From positions 1-10,655 of the forward strand of contig JBAQKP010000173.1 in the NCBI GenBank assembly GCA_049301135.1: a stretch of 10,655 bases of DNA. Reading direction: 5' to 3'. Each line of letters starts with the position of its first letter. Position 1 is the first letter of the stretch. Below the pieces are notes generated by a model. That model was not told where the DNA came from, did no database searches, and saw only the letters and a program-made list of their open reading frames with translations. The position numbers were made by a program, and so were the translations under genes. This document shows, one piece after another, positions 6,099 to 10,655 of the stretch. This stretch comes from JAYXXU01 sp049301135 (GTDB lineage: Bacteria; Pseudomonadota; Gammaproteobacteria; Pseudomonadales; Moraxellaceae).

Positions 6099-6211
6099 AA
6101 AAATCAACCTCCGCAAAGCGGCACAACGTAACGTACTGCTTGTTTTTGGCACGAGTATTATTCGTCGAACGTTTTAACATCGACAAATAATCATCAACAG
6201 GATGCATTCGG

Positions 6212-6847
6212 ATGGCACACCCAGCAAAACCGTCTCGTGATGCATTTTCTAGTACGTTGCGCAGCCTACTGGCTGATCGTCCGCTATCTCGTCCATTTGT
6301 TTGTGATGGCTCACCACTGGACTGTCAGGTAATGCTAGTCGGCTTTAATGCGGCCACATCAATGCAAGCTAGTTTTTTAGATTTTTGGACAGATCAAAAC
6401 GGCTTTGGCTTCAACGCATGGCAGCAAGCTTATACAGCCGAACGTCAGGCAAACGGCAAAACGGCGTACAGCGCTACCCGTCGCAATCTGAATCGCTTAC
6501 AGATGGCGGTCACTGCATCCAATCTATCAGCTGCTAAGATTTTGGAAACCAATATTTTTGACCACCCATCAGCCAACAAAAAACAATTGTTAAAAGCACA
6601 ACAGGACACTCAGATCTTTGATTTTTTATTGCACAGTGTCCAACCTAGAATCGTCATTAGTCATGGTAAGGATGCTAATCAATACCTTGCTACCCGCTAT
6701 CAGCAGCAGGTCAACCAAGACCATTGGGTTGAGCTAACACATCAAGGCCAGACGTTTTGTTGGTATGCCACCTCGCATTTGTCGCGCGGCTGGTCATATG
6801 AAAAACTTGATGCACTCGGTCAACAAATTGCCGAAAAATCAAACTGA
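6212..6847 (+). CDS. Conserved protein, possible uracil-DNA-glycosylase-like fold
   Basis: A 211-residue soluble protein that I recognise only as a conserved hypothetical. Its order of motifs resembles the uracil-DNA glycosylase superfamily. A hydrophobic strand ends in VGFNAATS (43-50), where motif A would sit. Then come TNIFDHPS (113-120), the strand-turn PRIVISHGKDA (145-155), and a late TSHLSRGW (187-194) where the HPS-type DNA-intercalating loop would be. If real, it would act on damaged or unusual bases. However, the catalytic Asp of family 1 or 4 enzymes is replaced here by Asn46, so activity cannot be assumed. AGGA at 6199-6202 supports the ATG. The gene stands alone in a 113-base gap and ends 19 bases from the convergent hemW. 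The fold assignment is inference from motif layout. Confidence 0.7.
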   Translation: MAHPAKPSRDAFSSTLRSLLADRPLSRPFVCDGSPLDCQVMLVGFNAATSMQASFLDFWTDQNGFGFNAWQQAYTAERQANGKTAYSATRRNLNRLQMAVTASNLSAAKILETNIFDHPSANKKQLLKAQQDTQIFDFLLHSVQPRIVISHGKDANQYLATRYQQQVNQDHWVELTHQGQTFCWYATSHLSRGWSYEKLDALGQQIAEKSN

Positions 6848-6866
6848 GCATGGCCAATCGATACGC

Positions 6867-8051
6867 TCACTCAAACTGCGCCAACACATGATTCAGATAA
6901 TTTAAACCTTGTGGCGTACAACTGAGCCGCTCAGGATTGGCACTGATCAAGCCTTGCTGCTGTAATCGCTGCAATGGCTCGGCTAACACCGCCACATCCA
7001 ACCCTGTCCGCTGCTGAAATAACTGACGGTCTACCCCATCAACCAAGCGCAACGCATTCATCATAAATTCAAACGGCAACTCATCGGCGGCCACAGGCTG
7101 AATCTGCTTGGCCGGTGCAGGAAACTCGGCCAAATAATCCTTCGGCAAGCGTGATTTTTGATAGCGCTCGATTCGATCTGGCCACGTGATTTTGCCATGT
7201 GCGCCCGCACCAATCGCCAAATAATCGCCAAACTGCCAATAGTTCAGATTATGCCGACACGGTTGCTCGCGCGCCCACGCCGACACCTCATACTGCACAA
7301 AACCATGCTGCCGCAGCAACGCCTCACCCGCCGCCTGAATCTCCGCCAAGCAATCCTCATCCGGCAACACCGGCTGCGTCCGAAAAAACACTGTATTTGG
7401 CTCGATAGTCAGTTGATACCACGACAGATGCGTTGCACCAGCGTCGATGGCAAGCTGTAAATCCTGCACTGCTTGTGCGGCGGTTTGTTGCGGTAGACCG
7501 TGCATCAGATCGACATTGACCCGATCAAATCCCGCCGCCCGCACTCCTGCAATCGCGCGCAGGGCATCATCGGCCGAATGTACCCGCCCCAATACCTGCA
7601 ACAACCGATCATCAAAGGTCTGCACGCCGAGTGACAGCCGATTAATGCCCACCGCTAAATAATCGGCAAATGGCGCATGCTCCAGCGTACCGGCATTGGC
7701 TTCTAAGGTAATTTCGCAATCTGGGCTAAACGAAAACAACAGACGCAACTGCCGAAATAACCGATCATAGCCCGCAGCCGAAATCAGCGACGGTGTGCCG
7801 CCACCGACAAACACGCTGCTGATGGCACGGCCTTGCGCCCACGTCACTTGCTGCGCCGCGTCGGCCAGTAGTGCATCGAGATAATCTGCTTCCAGCGTGC
7901 TGGACAGTTGCCCATCCGGTACGGCATGTGAGTTAAAATCGCAATACGGGCATTTTTTAATACACCACGGCATATGGATATACAGTGCCAATGGAATCGA
8001 TTCAGGCGCGAACATCTGCGATGGAAAACTGGCTGGCTGATACAACGGCAT
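6867..8051 (-). CDS. hemW: Radical SAM family heme chaperone HemW
   Basis: HemW (formerly mis-annotated as oxygen-independent coproporphyrinogen oxidase) is a radical SAM protein that binds heme and delivers it to membrane target proteins. Numbered from the start at 8051, the 4Fe-4S motif CIKKCPYC has Cys30, Cys34 and Cys37. GGGTPSL at 83-89 fits the SAM-binding region, and NVDLMHGLP, HLSWYQLTIEPNT and HNLNYWQFGDYLAIGAGAHGK follow in the order of E. coli HemW. The longer CNxCxYC-type features of true HemN are absent, which favours HemW. The C-terminus (FEFMMNALRL onward) is the HemN_C region. The frame also has an ATG at 8087, but that start would overlap the start codon of the divergent EVE gene and add an unconserved 12 residues. 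The ATG at 8051 gives 394 residues, near the family length of about 380. A third option is the ATG at 8015. Confidence 0.95.
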   Translation of the reverse strand: MPLYQPASFPSQMFAPESIPLALYIHMPWCIKKCPYCDFNSHAVPDGQLSSTLEADYLDALLADAAQQVTWAQGRAISSVFVGGGTPSLISAAGYDRLFRQLRLLFSFSPDCEITLEANAGTLEHAPFADYLAVGINRLSLGVQTFDDRLLQVLGRVHSADDALRAIAGVRAAGFDRVNVDLMHGLPQQTAAQAVQDLQLAIDAGATHLSWYQLTIEPNTVFFRTQPVLPDEDCLAEIQAAGEALLRQHGFVQYEVSAWAREQPCRHNLNYWQFGDYLAIGAGAHGKITWPDRIERYQKSRLPKDYLAEFPAPAKQIQPVAADELPFEFMMNALRLVDGVDRQLFQQRTGLDVAVLAEPLQRLQQQGLISANPERLSCTPQGLNYLNHVLAQFE

Positions 8052-8085
8052 AGAATAGATACTGCTCTCGTTAAGGGGATCACAC

Positions 8086-8553
8086 ATGGCCTATTGGCTG
8101 ATGAAATCAGAACCAGACACCTTTGGCATCGACCATTTGCAACAGCGTGGCCGCTGGCTGTGGGACGGTGTGCGCAACTACCAGGCGCGTAATTTTTTAC
8201 GGCAGATGCAGGTCGGTGATCTGGCGCTATTCTACCACTCGAATTGCAAAATACCCGCAGTCGTCGGCATGATGCGGATTGTACGCGCAGGCTATGCCGA
8301 TCCGACCCAGTTTGAGCCGGACAACAAGTATTATGATCCAAAATCGACACTGGACGCGCCACGCTGGACGGCGGTAGATGTCGAATTTGTGCAAAAATGG
8401 CAAACACCCGTCCCGCTACACACACTCAGACAACTGCCGGAACTGGCCGATTTGGCATTGGTTAAGACAGGCAACCGACTTTCATTAATGCCGATGACTG
8501 CGGCAGAATGGCATGCGGTACTGCACCAGCAGCCAGCCATACCTTCAGCGTAA
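8086..8553 (+). CDS. EVE domain-containing protein
   Basis: A 155-residue single-domain EVE protein, the bacterial counterpart of thymocyte nuclear protein 1, with a PUA-like fold. EVE domains are thought to read modified bases in DNA or RNA such as 5-methylcytosine derivatives; the bacterial stand-alone form has no settled role. Family motifs are clear: YWLMKSEP (3-10), WDGVRNYQARNF (26-37), VGD then FYHSN (43-53), AVVGMMRIV (58-66), and YYDPKS followed by PRW (82-94). The length fits the family. The ATG is well supported by AAGGGG at 8073-8078. TAGAAT at 8051-8056, overlapping the hemW start codon, could be its -10. The gene is divergent to hemW and is followed 46 bases later by a lipoprotein gene. 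Confidence 0.95.
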   Translation: MAYWLMKSEPDTFGIDHLQQRGRWLWDGVRNYQARNFLRQMQVGDLALFYHSNCKIPAVVGMMRIVRAGYADPTQFEPDNKYYDPKSTLDAPRWTAVDVEFVQKWQTPVPLHTLRQLPELADLALVKTGNRLSLMPMTAAEWHAVLHQQPAIPSA

Positions 8554-8567
8554 TCGTCGGCACAAGC

Positions 8568-8583
8568 TTAGACAGCGTTAGAC
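8568..8583 (+). repeat. Short direct repeat TTAGAC, one helical turn apart
   Basis: TTAGAC occurs at 8568-8573 and again at 8578-8583, exactly 10 bases apart, in the 46-base gap before the lipoprotein gene and just upstream of its AGGAG. Spacing of one helical turn suits a protein-binding site, but a 6-base repeat can easily be chance. Confidence 0.3.
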
Positions 8584-8599
8584 TCAGGAGCACAAACAG

Positions 8600-9433
8600 A
8601 TGAAATCAATCTACACATGGACAGCAGTTCTGCTGGGCAGCATGTTACTGGCGGGCTGTGGTGGCGAAGACGATGCCAGCAGTGTTGCCCGTAACGGCGA
8701 CGGTGGCTTGTTTTTTGGCTTTTTTCAAGAAGCACGCAGCAGCAATGACGCCAACCCACGCAATATCGGCGGACTATATTTAAACGTGCCTAGCGGCAAT
8801 GGTTTGTATTTTGGTCAAGCGTCTTTTCAGTTTAATGCTGCATGTCAGTTGGTCAATAATTTACCGATTTTGGGTGACAAACTCGGCAGCAACTTAAGCG
8901 GCGCTTCAGGTGGTGTGTTGGATAATCCATTGATTCCATCTAATGATGATCAGGTGGCTTTTAGCATGCCCGCTAATTATTTTTTTGATGGACGCAGCTA
9001 CGGCGGCAACTATGCACGCCTGAATGTCAGCACCAATCAGACGCGTACGACGTCTATTTGCGGCTCAACCTATAACCTCGCGCCCAACGGTGCGTGGGTG
9101 AGTCATATGCAAAATACTCGGTTTCCGTCAGATTTTACCCTTCGAAAAACCAGCACTGACCAAGTGACGTGGCTATCTCCAGACAGCATAACCTCGACTC
9201 GTGCATTGGTAATGTTGCTTGATGCTGACAAGCTGGCGAGTTCTGCCGAAAACGCGATTGTTAGTCAGGTGATCCAAGCTATTCCAGCCAAGCGCCCCGA
9301 CCAACCCAGCGTATTGAATAGCTATAGTTTACTGCCACAATCCACTGTACCAAAAGACTATATTGTCGTGGTGCAGTTGCTAGACGCACAAGGTCGGCTG
9401 GCGGGCTTTGACGATCTGAGTGTTCGTTTTTAA
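8600..9433 (+). CDS. Predicted lipoprotein of unknown family
   Basis: A 277-residue exported lipoprotein. The signal peptide has Lys2, a hydrophobic core (WTAVLLGSMLLAG) and lipobox L-A-G-C with Cys20 as acylation site. Gly at +2 predicts outer-membrane localisation. The mature part starts with a flexible acidic Gly/Asp/Ser linker (residues 21-37). An aromatic/Gly-rich region follows (GGLFFGFFQ, NIGGLYLNV, NGLYFGQASFQF, YFFDGRSYGGNYARLNV), whose alternating pattern suggests beta strands. Cys82 and Cys154 could form a disulfide. The C-terminal third (DYIVVVQLLDAQGRLAGFDDLSVRF) also looks beta-rich. I do not recognise a domain. The start is well supported by AGGAG at 8586-8590, nine bases upstream. 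A strong intrinsic terminator follows 52 bases after the stop. Gly, Asn and Ser richness fits a surface or periplasmic protein. Confidence 0.82.
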   Translation: MKSIYTWTAVLLGSMLLAGCGGEDDASSVARNGDGGLFFGFFQEARSSNDANPRNIGGLYLNVPSGNGLYFGQASFQFNAACQLVNNLPILGDKLGSNLSGASGGVLDNPLIPSNDDQVAFSMPANYFFDGRSYGGNYARLNVSTNQTRTTSICGSTYNLAPNGAWVSHMQNTRFPSDFTLRKTSTDQVTWLSPDSITSTRALVMLLDADKLASSAENAIVSQVIQAIPAKRPDQPSVLNSYSLLPQSTVPKDYIVVVQLLDAQGRLAGFDDLSVRF

Positions 9434-9485
9434 CGGCTAAGTCTCAGTCCCTTATTCAGTCGCTCTTTTTATTGATTCTCACCAA

Positions 9486-9515
9486 AAAACAGCCGCGATT
9501 TGACGCGGCTGTTTT
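9486..9515 (+). terminator. Strong intrinsic terminator, probably bidirectional
   Basis: AAAACAGCCGCG (9486-9497) pairs perfectly with CGCGGCTGTTTT (9504-9515) around the loop ATTTGA. The GC-rich core of eight pairs is flanked by an A-tract before and a T-tract after. That is the classic layout of a rho-independent terminator able to work in both directions. It ends the lipoprotein transcript and insulates the downstream MATE gene. Confidence 0.9.
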
Positions 9516-9544
9516 GATCTGCACTCTTCTTAGGAACACCAGCC

Positions 9545-10655
9545 GTGAATGCAGCAGTACACCGCACAGCGGAGATCAAAGCCGAACTGCTGACCTTGTT
9601 TCATTTAACCTTGCCGATCCTGATCACCCAAGTGGCACAAGCCGGTTACGGCCTGATTGACACGATCATGGCCGGTCGGGTATCGCCTGCTGATTTGGCC
9701 GCAGTGGCGGTCGGTGCGGGCTTATGGTTGCCGATTGTGTTGCTGATCAGTGGGATTTTGATCGCCACAACACCGCTGGTCGCCGAAGCCGTTGGGGCAA
9801 ATCGACGGGCGCAAGTGCCGCAGATTACCCGACAATCTCTGTGGGTCGCGCTTGGCTTGGGAATCTTGGGCTTTGGCTTGTTGCGCTTATCGCCACTGTT
9901 GTTTGCGCCACTCGGCGTGCCGGACAACCTACAAAGCATGACGACCACATACTTGCATGGCGTGTCGTATGGTCTACCCGCCGTCGCACTATATAGCACG
10001 TTACGCGGCTATAGCGAGGCGCTGGGTCATCCACGTGCGGTGACGGTGATCAGCCTGCTCGGTCTTGCCTTAAATGTGCCGCTCAACTACGCATTTATCT
10101 ACGGCTACGGCATGATTCCGGCGATGGGTGGCCCCGGTTGTGGTTATGCGACTGCGATTTTGATGTGGGGCATGACGGGGCTGTTGGCGTTGTATCTGTC
10201 GTTTGCGCGGCACTATCACGATATTCGGCTGTTTGATCGGTTTGAACGCCCCGACCGCCAGATGATCAGTAAGATTTTGACCCTTGGTGTACCGATTGGG
10301 ATTGCGATTTTCTTCGAGGTCAGTTTGTTTAGTCTGGCCGCGCTGATCCTCAGTCCACTCGGTGAAACGGTGGTCGCCGCGCATCAAATCGCCCTGTCCG
10401 TCACCTCACAACTTTTTATGATTCCGCTGGCATTGGCGATGGCACTGACCATTCGGATCGGTCAGTTGTACGGCGAAAAAAACTGGCCGACCCTGCATTT
10501 GGTCAGGCGCTTGGGGTTTATCAGTAGTACGGTTTTGGCATTTGGCACGATGCTACTGATTGCGCTGTTTCGGGCGGATATGGCACGCGCCTACAGCAAT
10601 GATCTTGAAGTGCAGGCGTTGGCCATGTATTTATTGTTGTTTGCGTTGGCCTATC
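9545..10655 (+). CDS. MATE family multidrug efflux pump, NorM-like (3' end outside window)
   Basis: This is a multidrug and toxic compound extrusion transporter of the inner membrane, exchanging Na+ or H+ for cationic drugs. The 370 visible codons run off the right edge; NorM proteins have about 450-460 residues, so some 80-90 are missing. The sequence follows Vibrio NorM block by block: AGYGLIDTIMAG with conserved Asp39, LIATTPLVAEAVGANR, LNVPLNYAFIYGYG, GGPGCGYATAI, GVPIGIAIFFEVSLF with conserved Glu258 (Glu255 in NorM), and VVAAHQIALSVTSQLFMIPLALAMALTIRIG. The start is GTG 9545, supported by AGGA at 9532-9535. An in-frame stop at 9515-9517 rules out a longer protein, and no ATG lies in between. 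A terminator just upstream means it needs its own promoter in the short gap 9516-9544 or overlapping the terminator; I see no clear one. Confidence 0.95.
   Translation, partial: MNAAVHRTAEIKAELLTLFHLTLPILITQVAQAGYGLIDTIMAGRVSPADLAAVAVGAGLWLPIVLLISGILIATTPLVAEAVGANRRAQVPQITRQSLWVALGLGILGFGLLRLSPLLFAPLGVPDNLQSMTTTYLHGVSYGLPAVALYSTLRGYSEALGHPRAVTVISLLGLALNVPLNYAFIYGYGMIPAMGGPGCGYATAILMWGMTGLLALYLSFARHYHDIRLFDRFERPDRQMISKILTLGVPIGIAIFFEVSLFSLAALILSPLGETVVAAHQIALSVTSQLFMIPLALAMALTIRIGQLYGEKNWPTLHLVRRLGFISSTVLAFGTMLLIALFRADMARAYSNDLEVQALAMYLLLFALAY

Noticed and set aside
6111..6121. CCGC-AAA-GCGG hairpin after the AI-2E-family gene as a terminator
   Set aside because: The stem has only four pairs and no T-tract follows, so it is too weak to call.
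7844..8425. 193-codon minus-strand open frame across the hemW 5' end and the EVE gene
   Set aside because: It overlaps two clearly conserved genes in other frames, its translation is Cys/Arg/Pro-rich without motifs, and no ribosome-binding site supports it.
9472..9660. 62-codon plus-strand open frame between the lipoprotein and MATE genes
   Set aside because: It runs through the intrinsic terminator and overlaps the start of the MATE gene in another frame, with no ribosome-binding site or recognisable content.

Overview
The window looks like ordinary chromosome from a gammaproteobacterium of roughly 50% G+C. The evidence is a bacterial alpha2beta2-type glycyl-tRNA synthetase beta chain, a HemW close to the enterobacterial protein, a NorM-like MATE pump and two diderm lipoproteins. 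The solitary ParA-like ATPase reminds me of one I recall from Moraxellaceae (Acinetobacter relatives). That family placement is a weak inference from memory.

Layout. The 3' part of glyS (1-1512) enters from the left. Three small accessory genes follow on the same strand (1619-2717): an orphan BrnA-like ribbon-helix-helix protein, an A+T-rich 74-residue protein with two CxxC pairs, and a DUF3916-like protein. This stretch carries three of the strongest inverted repeats in the window and looks like an accessory islet inserted between housekeeping genes. A ParA-family ATPase without ParB (2795-3418) and a small lipoprotein (3444-3854) form a likely two-gene unit. A dienelactone-hydrolase-family enzyme (3885-4700, minus) converges on it.

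A 300-base divergent intergenic region (4701-5000) separates that enzyme from an AI-2E/UPF0118-family membrane protein (5001-6098). Next are a conserved protein that may have a uracil-DNA-glycosylase-like fold (6212-6847), hemW on the minus strand (6867-8051) and an EVE-domain protein (8086-8553). A 277-residue lipoprotein of unknown family (8600-9433) follows. A strong intrinsic terminator (9486-9515) lies between it and a GTG-started MATE efflux pump (9545 to the right edge, incomplete).

Most genes here are independent housekeeping or transport functions rather than one pathway. I see no complete new defence or mobile system: no transposase, integrase, CRISPR array, tRNA or rRNA. The best candidates for something undescribed are the 1.5-2.7 kb islet (orphan antitoxin-like regulator, 13-bp perfect hairpin inside a transferred-looking zinc-ribbon gene, DUF3916 protein) and the ParA/lipoprotein pair.
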